Under the pieces are notes generated by a model that worked only from the letters and a program-made list of their open reading frames with translations, was not told the origin of the DNA and ran no database searches. The position numbers were made by a program, and so were the translations under genes. From JBKQVT01 sp963727245 (lineage in GTDB: Bacteria; Planctomycetota; Planctomycetia; Pirellulales; Thermoguttaceae): a stretch of DNA of 64,000 nucleotides. Positions 20,347-29,276 of this stretch are shown piece by piece. The stretch is from NCBI GenBank assembly GCA_963727245.1, contig CAVSFO010000018.1, forward strand, positions 310,001-374,000, given 5' to 3'. How positions within the stretch are numbered: position 1 is the stretch's first letter; every line of letters starts with the position of its first letter.

Positions 20347-20422
20347 CGCAGCCGGGGCGGCCATCCGCATCCTCGCGATGTCGGCCGTCATCCTGGCGAT
20401 CCTGATGGCGAAATCACTATAG
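20347..20422 (+). pseudogene. Duplicated 3' tail of the 19324-19518 small gene
   Basis: This stretch encodes AIRILAMSAVILAILMAKSL, nearly the same as the end of the small membrane protein (AIRILALLAVILAILMAISL), and keeps the same stop codon. No start or 5' part is present. A terminator follows at once, so this may be the original gene end, displaced by an insertion. Confidence 0.65.
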
Positions 20423-20446
20423 GAGAAAACCCAAGCGGCTCTCGCG

Positions 20447-20475
20447 GCCCCCTCGACGCAGTCGAGGGGCTTTTC
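20447..20475 (+). terminator. Rho-independent terminator
   Basis: GCCCCCTCGAC and GTCGAGGGGC form a stem with a GCA loop, followed by TTTTCT. The same design (xGAC-GCA-GTCx) recurs at 51438 and 57951. Confidence 0.8.
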
Positions 20476-20524
20476 TGATCCCTGGCCCGTACTCCCTTCC
20501 GCCTTCCGCCCTCCGCCCTCCGCC

Positions 20525-21709
20525 TTACTTGGACGCCTTCTGGCTCTCGTCGGCGGCGGGGGCATACTGACGGTTGAAGACCTCGGCATCGAAGGGATCG
20601 GCCGGGGCGGCCCCTTGCGGTGCGCCCCGCTTGGGCCCGAGATGGGTTCCGGCGGGCAGCGAGCGGGGTGTTTTCGCCGGCGGAACGCCTGCGTCCACAT
20701 CCGGGGTCGAATCGTCCGGCTCCACGGCGGCGGCGGTACGCACGGGCCCGGGTTTGCCCTCGTGGCCGGGCCGAGGCAACGGCCGGCCGCGCTTCGCGGC
20801 CGAAGAAAGTGGCCGAGGCTGGCCCGGGGTTCCGGCCACGTCGGCGGCCGACGGCCGGTCCTGGCCGAACAGGACGGAGGGGGGTATCTCGACCGCGCCG
20901 GCGTGTCCGGTCACCTGGTTGACCCAATCGGCGATCTGTTTGTAGTGGCCGGCCTGGCGGTCGGTGAAAATGGCGGCCTTGACCGTGGCGTGCGGGCCCT
21001 TGATGGCCGACAGCAAGCGGCTGGCTTGGGCGTTGTTGTAATCGATGAATTGCAGGACGGCGTGCAGATTTCGCTGCGTGAGCCTGCGCCCGGCCGGCTG
21101 GCTGACGGGCGTCCGCATGAGCCGCAGGCTGTTTTCCGTTTGCGGGCCGTGGCAGCCGGAGGCCATGCAATGGTTCATCAGCAGGGGCTGCACGACTTGG
21201 GAGAACGTTTCCACCGCGCCCGGCGGCATGCCGCGGGTCATGCGGTCGAGGTCTTCGGCCGAGGGGATGTGATCTTTGGCGGCCGGCGCCAGCGGCTGCG
21301 GGGGCGGTTCCAGGGCCAATTCCTGGCGGCGTCGCAGCACGCCCAGCATGGGATCCTTGGGCTCGATGGCCGCCGCCGCCGAGAGTTCCTCGGCCGCCGA
21401 GCGATAGAGTCCATGCCGTTGGCACCACTGGGCCAACTCGAGGTGGTCGCGGGCGCTGTCCATCGCCAGGGCCGCCCGCTTCCGCTGGTAGCCCTCTTGC
21501 AAAGTGCGGCAATAGCACTCGACGGCCGTGACGCGCAGGCGGATCTCGCCGTCGGGAAATGCGACCCGGTAGTGGTCGTCTTCGCGGGTGATCTGTCCTT
21601 CGATCGTCTGGCCGTTGCGAAGGAGGAGCACGCCTTGGCCGGCGCCGGGCTCTTCGGCCGCCGCGATCACGGTCCACAGGGTCAACATCGTCGCGCAGAG
21701 GGTTTTCAT
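20525..21709 (-). CDS. Exported planctomycete cytochrome-like protein
   Basis: A 394-residue protein with a signal peptide (MKTLCATMLTLWTVIAAAEE) and an N-terminal small beta module (LLLRNGQTIEGQITREDDHY). The central region contains NHCMASGCHG, a C-X4-C-H variant of a heme-binding site. The C-terminal third is disordered and Pro/Ala/Gly-rich. The CX4CH spacing is wider than the standard CXXCH, so covalent heme attachment is uncertain. The function is probably cell-envelope related. The ATG at 21709 is placed directly before the signal peptide. Confidence 0.65.
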   Translation of the reverse strand: MKTLCATMLTLWTVIAAAEEPGAGQGVLLLRNGQTIEGQITREDDHYRVAFPDGEIRLRVTAVECYCRTLQEGYQRKRAALAMDSARDHLELAQWCQRHGLYRSAAEELSAAAAIEPKDPMLGVLRRRQELALEPPPQPLAPAAKDHIPSAEDLDRMTRGMPPGAVETFSQVVQPLLMNHCMASGCHGPQTENSLRLMRTPVSQPAGRRLTQRNLHAVLQFIDYNNAQASRLLSAIKGPHATVKAAIFTDRQAGHYKQIADWVNQVTGHAGAVEIPPSVLFGQDRPSAADVAGTPGQPRPLSSAAKRGRPLPRPGHEGKPGPVRTAAAVEPDDSTPDVDAGVPPAKTPRSLPAGTHLGPKRGAPQGAAPADPFDAEVFNRQYAPAADESQKASK

Positions 21710-21936
21710 GCGTTGTCCATGGGGACGTGGGAGGGACAGCCCCCTATCCACGCGGGCCGCTGCCAGGGACCGGTTCCTTTTCGCCCCCCTGGGCGCGAAA
21801 ATGGCGACAGTCCCCGGGGGCGGTTACGGGGTGGCAAAGGGTAGGCAATTGGCCGCCCCAGGTCAAGAGCGAACCCCCGCTGGAAACCGTGGCGGCCGGG
21901 CCGTATACTGACTGTCTGCCACGAGAGAGCCGATCC

Positions 21937-22221
21937 GTGACTGCAAGCGGGGCCGAGCAACGCGAAGTCTACTATTCCGGCCGGGTGCACGGGGTGGGGT
22001 TTCGCTACACGGTCCGCTCGCTGGCCTCCCGGCTGGCGGTGAGCGGTTTTGTGAAGAACCTGCCGGACGGACGGGTCCATTTGGTGGTCGAGGGCCCCCC
22101 GGGTGAGATCGACGCGCTTTTGAGGCAAATCCGCCTGGAAATGGGCCGGTATGTCGACGGCGTGGCGGAGCAGACCCAAGCGGCCACCGGCCGCTTCAAG
22201 ACCTTCGAGGTCCGCTTTTAA
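21937..22221 (+). CDS. acyP: Acylphosphatase
   Basis: A 94-residue enzyme that hydrolyses acyl phosphates. The signature YYSGRVHGVGFRYTVRSLA holds the phosphate-binding loop and catalytic Arg. GFVKNLPDGRVHLVVEGP contains the catalytic Asn. The GTG start at 21937 fits the family length; upstream codons in this frame are repeat-like. It stands alone on the plus strand. Confidence 0.93.
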   Translation: MTASGAEQREVYYSGRVHGVGFRYTVRSLASRLAVSGFVKNLPDGRVHLVVEGPPGEIDALLRQIRLEMGRYVDGVAEQTQAATGRFKTFEVRF

Positions 22222-22378
22222 GCGGCCGGGACGCGTAGCCGCGAGGCCGGCTGGCCGGAGGGGGGATCGTTAGGAATTGGTTTTGTCGCGGTCGCCGCGA
22301 ACCAGGGGCCGGCAGGAAGCGTAAAGCAGTGGGACAGTAGAGTTTGAGAGGACTTCCTTTGCTTCACTCCCGGGAAAA

Positions 22379-23332
22379 ATGATGGACTGGTCGCTTTGCA
22401 ACTCGCTGCCCTTGGCCGTGGCAAACACCTGGCTGGAGCCGCTTTGGATCGTGGGTTTGGAGGCCTTGGCGGCCTTTGGGCTGCTGGCGTGCGTCGTCGC
22501 GGTGCTCCGCTTGGCGGCGCCCAAGGTGGCGGCCATCGCCTGGACCACCGGCAAGGAGGCGGTCTCGCAGCCGTTGTTCTCCATGCTGCTGGTTTTTGGG
22601 ACCTGCCTGCTGGTGCTGTTCCTGTTCCTGCCCTACCAGACGTTCGGCGATGACATCAAGATGGTCAAGAGCAACGGGCTGACCTTGATCATGTTGTTGG
22701 CGGTGGGGCTGGCGTTGTGGACGGCCAGCACGGCCATCGCCGACGAGTTGGAAGGCCGCACGGCGCTGACGTTGCTCTCCAAGCCCATCAGCCGCCGGCA
22801 GTTCATTGTGGGGAAATTTCTGGGCGTTCTGGGCCCGGTGGTGATCGTGTTCATCGTGCTGGGCGCGGTGTTCCTGTGCAGCATTTCTTTCAAGGTGGTC
22901 TACGACGCCCGCGAAGGGTCGCTGCCCGATCCGAGTTGGAACGACTGTTACGCGGAGATCATGAAGATTACGCCGGCGCTGGCGCTGGCCTTCCTGCAGG
23001 CCGTGGTGATGGCGTCGATCTGCGTGGCCATCTCCACCCGCTTGCCGATGCTGCCGAACCTGGTGATCTGCGCGTCGATTTACTTCCTCGGCCACCTGGT
23101 GCCGACGCTGGCCAACTCGGCGGTGGGGCGACTGGCCGTGGTGGCGTTCATTGCCGACTTGCTGTCGACGATCTTGCCCCCCTTGGATTACTTCGACAGC
23201 GACGGCGCCATTTTCGCGGGAAAAGCGGTCCCGGCGGCGTTGCTGTTGGCGGCAACCGTCTACGCCTTCCTGTACAGCACGGTGGCCATGCTCCTGGCCC
23301 TGTTGATGTTCGAGGACCGCGATCTGGCCTGA
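22379..23332 (+). CDS. ABC-2-type transporter permease
   Basis: A 317-residue integral membrane protein with about six to seven membrane segments, including the family feature ELEGRTALTLLSKPISRRQF between segments two and three. Export permeases of the NosY/ABC-2 class show this pattern. No ATP-binding subunit is adjacent, so its partner is encoded elsewhere or lost. The substrate is unknown. A hairpin lies 15 bp after the stop. Confidence 0.82.
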   Translation: MMDWSLCNSLPLAVANTWLEPLWIVGLEALAAFGLLACVVAVLRLAAPKVAAIAWTTGKEAVSQPLFSMLLVFGTCLLVLFLFLPYQTFGDDIKMVKSNGLTLIMLLAVGLALWTASTAIADELEGRTALTLLSKPISRRQFIVGKFLGVLGPVVIVFIVLGAVFLCSISFKVVYDAREGSLPDPSWNDCYAEIMKITPALALAFLQAVVMASICVAISTRLPMLPNLVICASIYFLGHLVPTLANSAVGRLAVVAFIADLLSTILPPLDYFDSDGAIFAGKAVPAALLLAATVYAFLYSTVAMLLALLMFEDRDLA

Positions 23333-23347
23333 TGGGCGCAGAAAAAC

Positions 23348-23372
23348 GGCCCCCGCGCCGCACGCGGGGGCC
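23348..23372. terminator. GC-rich hairpin, possible terminator
   Basis: GGCCCCCGCG and CGCGGGGGCC form a stem with a five-base loop just after the ABC permease. The tract of A on its left gives a U-run only in the minus-strand direction, so it is a weak terminator for the permease. Confidence 0.5.
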
Positions 23373-23810
23373 TGGCCGAAGCATTCCGGCTTTGCAAGCA
23401 TAGTTGCGCCGGCCGCGTGCCGTAGGGTGCCACCCTCGCTTGCGCTTCGGGCTAGTGTTGTGCCGTGAACGGTTACGGGCCGGTTTTGGCGATCATCGGC
23501 AGCGTGCTTTTCGGCCCGGCCGGGGCCGCCATTTCGGCGGCGCTCGGTTTTTCGCCCGCAGAGCCGATCCGACGGGCGGCGTCGAAACGGCCTGCGGCCG
23601 ACGCCCCAACCCCTTGCGCCGTCGCTCGTTGCGACATTTCTTCCGATCTGCCAATATCTGGTCTTTACCGAAATGGTTGCAATGGGCAGAATACCGCCCT
23701 CCCTGGAGCCAGTTTTAATCCGCCGTAGCATCAAGTCGGTGCCGCGCGAGCCGCAAGGGAGGGCCGCGGTGGTCAAGGATGACCGACTGCAACAGCAAGG
23801 AGTGCTGAAC
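23373..23810. other. Intergenic region before ompH
   Basis: Contains at 23427-23478 a half copy of the GCTTGCGCTTCGGGCTAGTG element found in full at 40165 and 55760. The rest shows no clear gene. GCAAGGAG just upstream of 23811 serves as the ribosome-binding site for ompH. Confidence 0.5.
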
Positions 23811-24395
23811 GTGAAGAAATCTTCTCTGGTGGCTGTTCTGGCCACGTGTGCGGCCGGTGGTTTGGCGTGGCTGAGCCTGGCGGCCAGTCCCGTTCTGGCC
23901 CAGCAAGGCCCGCCGACGGGGCCGGCCTCGTCCATCGCCCTGATCGACATGGGCCTTATCATCAAGGAGCACGAAGTCTACAAGGCCGAGATGGCCCAGT
24001 TGCAGACGGACGAAGCTCAGGCCGAGGCCGAGGTCAAGAAGGCAACCGACGATCTCCACATCTTCTACGATAGTTTGAAGGAATTCACCCCTGGCAGCGA
24101 GGGCTATAAGAGCACCGAGAAGGAGTTCATCCGCCGGCAGACGCAGTTGCAGATGCGCACCAAAGGGTTGAAGGACGAATTCATGATGCGCGAGTCGGGC
24201 ATCTATAACAGGGTCTATCAGGAGATCTTCCAGGAGGTCCAATACTACTGCGCCAAGAACGGCATCGCCCTGGCCCTGAATTACAACAGCGACAAGGTCG
24301 ATCCCAACAAGCCCGCCGACGTGGCCCGCATGCTCAACCGGCCGGTCGTCTACGCGGCCAACATCGACATTACGCCGCGCATCGTCGACATTTGA
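23811..24395 (+). CDS. OmpH/Skp-family periplasmic chaperone
   Basis: A 194-residue exported protein. The signal peptide ends near SLAASPVLAQ. The OmpH domain begins with IALIDMGLIIKEHEVYKAEM and continues as two long charged helices (coiled coil). Skp-like proteins hold unfolded outer-membrane proteins in the periplasm. GTG 23811 has an AAGGAG box 10-15 bp upstream. It starts the block ompH-lpxC-lpxA, which matches the common outer-membrane assembly cluster and supports a true outer membrane in this organism. Confidence 0.85.
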   Translation: MKKSSLVAVLATCAAGGLAWLSLAASPVLAQQGPPTGPASSIALIDMGLIIKEHEVYKAEMAQLQTDEAQAEAEVKKATDDLHIFYDSLKEFTPGSEGYKSTEKEFIRRQTQLQMRTKGLKDEFMMRESGIYNRVYQEIFQEVQYYCAKNGIALALNYNSDKVDPNKPADVARMLNRPVVYAANIDITPRIVDI

Positions 24396-24554
24396 TACAA
24401 CGCCGCCGCATCGTACGCCCCGGCGACCGGCCCGCGCCGCCGCCGGTGGCAAACCAGGGCGTCAACGGCGGCTGGCGCTGAGCTTATCAGCCGCGCTGGG
24501 ACCGGGCAAGGATCGCCCGGCGGCGCCGTCGCGAAACCTATCCCTTTCCTTGTC

Positions 24555-25457
24555 ATGGATGACTGGTCTGGCCGGATGGACGTGACACGCAATCAGCGAA
24601 CGATAGCCTCGCCGGCCGCGGTCGACGGCGTCGGCTACTGGAGCGGGCGCGACGTCCGCGTGGAATTTCGGCCGGCTCCGCCGGGGACGGGCATTGTTTT
24701 CGTTCGCGGCGATTTGCCCGGCTGCCCGCGCATTCCCGCCGCCGTCGCCAATCGCGTCGAGAGCCCCTTGCGAACGGTGCTGCGTTGCGGCGAGGCGGGG
24801 GTGGACATGATCGAGCACGTCATGGCGGCCGTGGCGGGCATGCAGGTCGACAACTGCGAAATCTGCTGCAACGAGGCGGAAATGCCCGGCTGCGACGGCT
24901 CCAGCCTGCCCTTCGTCAACGCCCTGCAGGAGGCCGGCATCGTCGAGCAGGACGCCCCCCGGGCGGCGCGGCAGATTCGCCGAGTGATCCGCCTGGGCAA
25001 CGAGAAAAGTTGGATCGAAGCCCGCCCTTGCAGCGCCGGCCGCATGATCCTGCAGTACGAACTCGATTACGGCGGCGGCAACCCCATCGGCCGCCAATCG
25101 CTGGAAATCCTCCTCTCGCCGCGGTTCTTCCACCTCAACCTGGCGCCGAGCCGGACGTTCCTGCTCCAGCCGGAGGCGCTGGCCCTGCAGTCGCAAGGGC
25201 TCGGCCTCCGCGCCACCTGCCGCGACCTGCTGGTCTTCGACGCCCAGGGGCCGATCGAGAACACCTTGCGTTTTCCCGACGAGTGCGTGCGCCACAAAAT
25301 CGTCGACATGATCGGCGACCTGGCCCTGACCGGCTGCGACCTGGCCGGCAGGTTCATCGCCTATCGCAGCGGCCATCGCCTCAACGGCGACCTGGTGCGC
25401 GCGATCCTCGCCGACGACGAGGCCGAGAAGGAACCCAGGAGGCGCTGCGCTAAATGA
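24555..25457 (+). CDS. lpxC: UDP-3-O-acyl-N-acetylglucosamine deacetylase
   Basis: The committed step of lipid A synthesis, a zinc amidase. The family features are QRTIASPAAVDGVGYWSG at the N-terminus, the zinc ligand His88 in EHVMAAVAG, and the second zinc site HKIVDMIGD near residues 246-254. ATG 24555 is used; ATG 24576 is an alternative closer to the conserved start. The last codons AAA TGA lie in the leader of a GTGACAGGCACC palindrome, so the repeat provides the stop codon. The length is normal. Confidence 0.93.
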   Translation: MDDWSGRMDVTRNQRTIASPAAVDGVGYWSGRDVRVEFRPAPPGTGIVFVRGDLPGCPRIPAAVANRVESPLRTVLRCGEAGVDMIEHVMAAVAGMQVDNCEICCNEAEMPGCDGSSLPFVNALQEAGIVEQDAPRAARQIRRVIRLGNEKSWIEARPCSAGRMILQYELDYGGGNPIGRQSLEILLSPRFFHLNLAPSRTFLLQPEALALQSQGLGLRATCRDLLVFDAQGPIENTLRFPDECVRHKIVDMIGDLALTGCDLAGRFIAYRSGHRLNGDLVRAILADDEAEKEPRRRCAK

Positions 25458-25553
25458 CCTTGCACGACCTGGGCGGGAAAAAGGTGACAGGCACCATTTG
25501 CCGGAACGGCCCGGAGGGTGCTTCGCACAAATGGTGCCTGTCACCTTTTTCCC
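25451..25553 (+). repeat. GTGACAGGCACC palindrome, copy 2
   Basis: The leader TAAATGACCTTGCACGACC is followed by arms with core AAAAAGGTGACAGGCACC and a loop of about 28 bp (CCGGAACGGCCCGGAGGGTG...). It fills the lpxC-lpxA gap. Relative to the leader, the loop is in the opposite orientation to copy 3 at 59593. Confidence 0.88.
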
Positions 25554-25614
25554 ACAGGGCGGCCCGCCCGGTGCCGCCGACGACGTGCCACAAGATGAGG
25601 AAGGAGCCTTGGCG

Positions 25615-26421
25615 ATGAGTACCCGCATTGCCGATCACGTCTCGATCGACCCGCGCGCTGAAATCGACGACGACGTCGAGATCGGGCCGTTCTGCGTCAT
25701 CGGTCCCCAGGTGCGGATCGCGGCGGGGACGAAGCTGGAAAACAACGTCACCCTGATGGGCCACGTCACCATCGGCTGCCGCAACCACATCTACCCGAAC
25801 GTCGTCATCGGCGGCGAGCCGCAGGACATCAGCTATCGCGGCGCCGACACGCAGGTGCTGATCGGCGACGACAATATCATCCGCGAGTGCGTCACGATCA
25901 ACCGCGCCACGGAGAAGGAAGAGGGCGTTACCCGCATCGGCAACGGCAATTTTCTCATGGCCTGCTGCCACATCGCGCACGACTGCCAGTTGGGCGACCA
26001 CATCATCATCGCCAACGCCACGCTCTTGGGCGGGCACGTCCACATCCACGACTACGCCTCGCTTTCCGGGGCGGTGGCGGTCCACCATTTCGCCACCATC
26101 GGCGGCTATTGTTTCGTGGCCGGCGTCAGCGCCGTCCGCCACGACGTGCCCCCCTACATGCTCGTCGAGGGCTACCCCGCCCGGCCCCGCTGCATCAACG
26201 CCGTGGGCCTGAAGCGCAACAACTTTCCCGCCCACGTCATCCAGGCCCTCGCCGAGGCCCACCGCCTGCTGTACCGCGCCAAGGTCGGCCTGGACAACGC
26301 CTGGGAAATCCTCCGCGCCAACGGCCAGTTGGTGCCCCAGGTCAACCACTTGCTGAGCTTCGTCCAAGGCCAGCACGAGGGGCAGCACGGCCGCGGCCGC
26401 GAACATCGCCGCGCCGCGTAA
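25615..26421 (+). CDS. lpxA: Acyl-ACP--UDP-N-acetylglucosamine O-acyltransferase
   Basis: First step of lipid A synthesis, a left-handed beta-helix acyltransferase. Hexapeptide repeats run from about residue 10 to 190 (IDDDVEIGPFCVIGPQVRIA, VTLMGHVTIG). The catalytic His is in CCHIAHDCQLGDH, and GGEPQDISYRG is the LpxA signature. The C-terminal helical part (NAVGLKRNNFPAHVIQALAE) is also typical. The ATG at 25615 has AAGGAG upstream. It follows lpxC after a palindrome. Confidence 0.95.
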   Translation: MSTRIADHVSIDPRAEIDDDVEIGPFCVIGPQVRIAAGTKLENNVTLMGHVTIGCRNHIYPNVVIGGEPQDISYRGADTQVLIGDDNIIRECVTINRATEKEEGVTRIGNGNFLMACCHIAHDCQLGDHIIIANATLLGGHVHIHDYASLSGAVAVHHFATIGGYCFVAGVSAVRHDVPPYMLVEGYPARPRCINAVGLKRNNFPAHVIQALAEAHRLLYRAKVGLDNAWEILRANGQLVPQVNHLLSFVQGQHEGQHGRGREHRRAA

Positions 26422-26466
26422 CGGAAAGGTTTCGCCTCGCACCCTTGAAAACGCCAGCGTGACCCC

Positions 26467-27585
26467 GTGAAGAAGTTGAACATCGCTGTCATCGGCGCCG
26501 GTCGCTTGGGCGGCTTCCACGCCGAGAAGATCATCGGCCTGCCCCACGTCGAGTTGGTGGCGGTGGTCGATCCCGTGGCCGCCAACCGCAACCGCGTGGC
26601 CGCCGAGTGCAACACCCAGGCCCTGGCCGAGCCCGCCGCGCTCTTGGGACAAATCGACGCCGCCGTCATCGCCGCCCCCACGCAACTGCACCACAAACTG
26701 GCGCTGGAATTCCTCGAGGCGGGCGTCCACCTGCTGGTGGAAAAGCCCCTCTCGGCCACCCTGGCCGAGGCCGACGCGCTGGTCGAGGCCGCCCGCCGGC
26801 ACAACCGCGTCCTCCAGGTCGGCCACGTCGAGCGTTTCAATCCGGCCCTGACCGCCGCGCTGCCTCATCTGCGCGGCCCGAAATTCATCGACGCCGTCCG
26901 CACGTCCGGCTTCACGTTTCGCTCCACCGACATCGGCGTCGTCCTGGACCTGATGATCCACGACATCGACCTGGTGCTGGCCCTGGTCGGCTCGCCGCCC
27001 GTGAAGGTCGAGGCCGCCGGCTTCTCCTTGCTGGGCGGCCACGAAGACGTGGCCAACGCCCGGCTGCAATTCGAGTGCGGCTGCGTCGCCACGCTCTCGG
27101 CCTCCCGGGTAAGCTATGAGCCGGTCCGCCGCATGACGGTTTGGGGTTCGCGGGCGTTTGCCGCCATCGACTTCAACACCCGCACCACGTCGCTGGTCCG
27201 CCCCAGCGAGGCGCTGCTGCGGCGGCAGTTCCACGTCGATCAACTCACGCCCGAGCAGGTCGTCTATTACCGCGAACACCTGGCCGAAGAGCACCTGCCG
27301 CGGGAGCAGAAGCAGTTTCCCGCCGTCGATGCCTTGGCCTTGGAGTTGCAGGATTTCGTCGATGCGATTCGCACGCCGCGTCAGCCGCGGGTCACCGGGG
27401 CGGCGGGCCGCGACGCGGTCGCCGTGGCGGAGCAGATCCTCGATCAAATTCACGCCCACGTTTGGGGCGAGACCGTCCAGACGCCGGCCGACGTGCCGGC
27501 CAGTTCGCGCGCGAGCGTCATTCCCGCCCCGCACTTCGACCTTTCTTCGATCCCGGCTCCGCCCGCGCGGCGCGAAGCGGGTTAG
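26467..27585 (+). CDS. Gfo/Idh/MocA-family oxidoreductase
   Basis: A 372-residue NAD(P)-dependent dehydrogenase. The Rossmann start NIAVIGAGRLGGFHAEKI, the EKPLS motif near residue 95, and the catalytic-region HDIDLVLALVG are clear. Its position straight after lpxA suggests a role in lipid A sugar modification. GnnA, which oxidises UDP-GlcNAc in bacteria with diamino-sugar lipid A, is a Gfo-family enzyme found next to lpxA, but no GnnB aminotransferase is seen here. The GTG start at 26467 is 46 bp after the lpxA stop. Confidence 0.82.
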   Translation: MKKLNIAVIGAGRLGGFHAEKIIGLPHVELVAVVDPVAANRNRVAAECNTQALAEPAALLGQIDAAVIAAPTQLHHKLALEFLEAGVHLLVEKPLSATLAEADALVEAARRHNRVLQVGHVERFNPALTAALPHLRGPKFIDAVRTSGFTFRSTDIGVVLDLMIHDIDLVLALVGSPPVKVEAAGFSLLGGHEDVANARLQFECGCVATLSASRVSYEPVRRMTVWGSRAFAAIDFNTRTTSLVRPSEALLRRQFHVDQLTPEQVVYYREHLAEEHLPREQKQFPAVDALALELQDFVDAIRTPRQPRVTGAAGRDAVAVAEQILDQIHAHVWGETVQTPADVPASSRASVIPAPHFDLSSIPAPPARREAG

Positions 27586-27657
27586 ACCGCTTCTCGGCAT
27601 TCCGTCGCTTTTCGCCTTCCCCTGGCGTTCGCTGCAGAGCGGTGGTATCGTGCTGAC

Positions 27658-28536
27658 ATGGCCATTCTCGGCGCCCACCAGTCGATTGCCGGCGGATACG
27701 ACAAGGCCGTGGAAACGGCCCATAAAATGGGCTGCGATTGCGTCCAGCTCTTCACCAAGAACAACAACCAGTGGCGCGCCAAGACCATCACCGTGGACGA
27801 GGCCGAGCGGTTCCGCGCCGCCCTGGCCGATACCGGCCTGACCCATCCGCTGGCCCACAATTCCTATCTCATCAACCTGGCCAGCCCCAACGCCGAGCTG
27901 TGGCGAAAATCGGTCGAGGCCATGGTGCAGGAACTCCTGCGGGCTGAATCGCTGGGCATCCCCTACGTCGTCGCCCATCCCGGCGCCTACACCAGCGGCA
28001 GCGAAGCGGCCGGCCTCGCTCGCATCGTCGAGGCCCTCGATGAAATCGACCTCCAGACCCGAGCCACGCCGGTCGGCTGCCTGCTGGAAACCACGGCCGG
28101 CCAGGGCACCTCGATCGGCTGGCGATTCGAGCAGCTTGCCGCCATCCTCGCCGGCGTGCGGAACACGGACCGGCTGGGCGTCTGCTTCGACACCTGCCAC
28201 GTCTTCGCCGCCGGTTATCCGTTGGGCAGCCGCCGCGGCTATCGAACGACCATGCGAGAGTTCGACCGCCTGGTCGGCAGCGGCCTCATCCGCGCCTTTC
28301 ATCTGAACGACAGTCTGCGCGGCCGGGGCTCGCGGGTCGACCGTCACGCCCACATCGGGCAGGGGCAAATCGGGTTGGAGGGCTTCCACGCCCTCGTTCG
28401 GGACCGCCGTTTCCGCAAGGTGCCGATGTACTTGGAAACGCCCAAGGGGCGGAACGGCAAGCAGGATTGGGACCGGATCAACCTGGACGTGCTGCGCGGA
28501 TTGGCAGGATTACCGCTGGAAAAGCCCGGCCGGTAG
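27658..28536 (+). CDS. nfo: Endonuclease IV
   Basis: AP endonuclease of base excision repair, a TIM-barrel trinuclear zinc enzyme. The recognisable blocks are GAHQSIAGGYDKAV, VQLFTKNNNQW, VVAHPGAYTSG, LLETTAGQGT, GVCFDTCHVFAAGY, LNDSLRGRGSRVDRHAHIG and MYLETPKG. The 292-residue length is normal and the frame is intact. Confidence 0.95.
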   Translation: MAILGAHQSIAGGYDKAVETAHKMGCDCVQLFTKNNNQWRAKTITVDEAERFRAALADTGLTHPLAHNSYLINLASPNAELWRKSVEAMVQELLRAESLGIPYVVAHPGAYTSGSEAAGLARIVEALDEIDLQTRATPVGCLLETTAGQGTSIGWRFEQLAAILAGVRNTDRLGVCFDTCHVFAAGYPLGSRRGYRTTMREFDRLVGSGLIRAFHLNDSLRGRGSRVDRHAHIGQGQIGLEGFHALVRDRRFRKVPMYLETPKGRNGKQDWDRINLDVLRGLAGLPLEKPGR

Positions 28537-28705
28537 GCTGCCTCCGGGCCTTCCGAAAAACCGGCGTCATCCGTTTTCTCCTTACGTTGCCTGGAAAGGC
28601 CCTGTTTTATTGCCGGCGGAAGCGGCAGCCGATAATTGACCCCTCCCCCCAAGGCCGATACACTGGATTGGCGGCCGGTTGGGGGGCACTTGTTGGAAAC
28701 CGATC

Positions 28706-29267
28706 ATGGATTTGGCCTATTTCAAGCGATATCGGATGGAGATCGACCTGGCCGGCCAGGCGACTCGCACCGCCGTCGCTGCCGGAGGGCTATAGGTTTC
28801 TGCCCTGGCAGCCGTCCTTGCTCGAGGGCTTTGCCGAGGCGAAGTATTTGAGCTTTCGCGGCGAGCTCGATGCCAACGTCTTCCCCTGTTTGGGCGAGCT
28901 GGCCGGCTGTCGCCGCCTGATGACCGAGATCAGCCAGAAGCCCGGCTTTCTGCCCGAGGCCACCTGGCTGGTCCAGCACGCGGCCGGTGCGGGCGAGGCG
29001 GCCGAATGCTGCGGCACGATCCAAGGGATTCGCGACTATGCCGGCCTGGGCGCGATCCAGAACGTGGGCGTGACTCCCCGCCATCGCAACGCCGGCCTGG
29101 GCACGGCGCTGCTGCGGCAGGCCATGCAGGGATTCCGCCGCGCCGGCCTGCAACGCGTCTACTTGGAAGTGACGGCCGAGAACGTCGCCGCCATCCGGCT
29201 CTATCGCCGCCTCGGCTTTGTTACGGTCAAGACCGTCTACAAGGCCGTCGAGGCCGCCTATCTCTAA
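28706..29267 (+). CDS. GNAT-family N-acetyltransferase, frameshifted near the start
   Basis: The start MDLAYFKRYRMEIDL is in one frame. After about 28760 the family continues in another frame with LPEGYRFLPWQPSLLEGFAE. The acetyl-CoA-binding part is NVGVTPRHRNAGLGTALL followed by RVYLEVTAENVAAIRLYRRL. The substrate is unknown. In its own frame the start reads into a TAG at about 28790, so a single-base shift is the simplest explanation. It ends 9 bp before the peptidase gene. Confidence 0.78.
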
Positions 29268-29276
29268 GGACCTGCC

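Noticed and set aside
25450..28389. Open frame of 979 codons on the minus strand
   Set aside because: Antisense to lpxA, the Gfo-type gene and nfo, which have clear family motifs.
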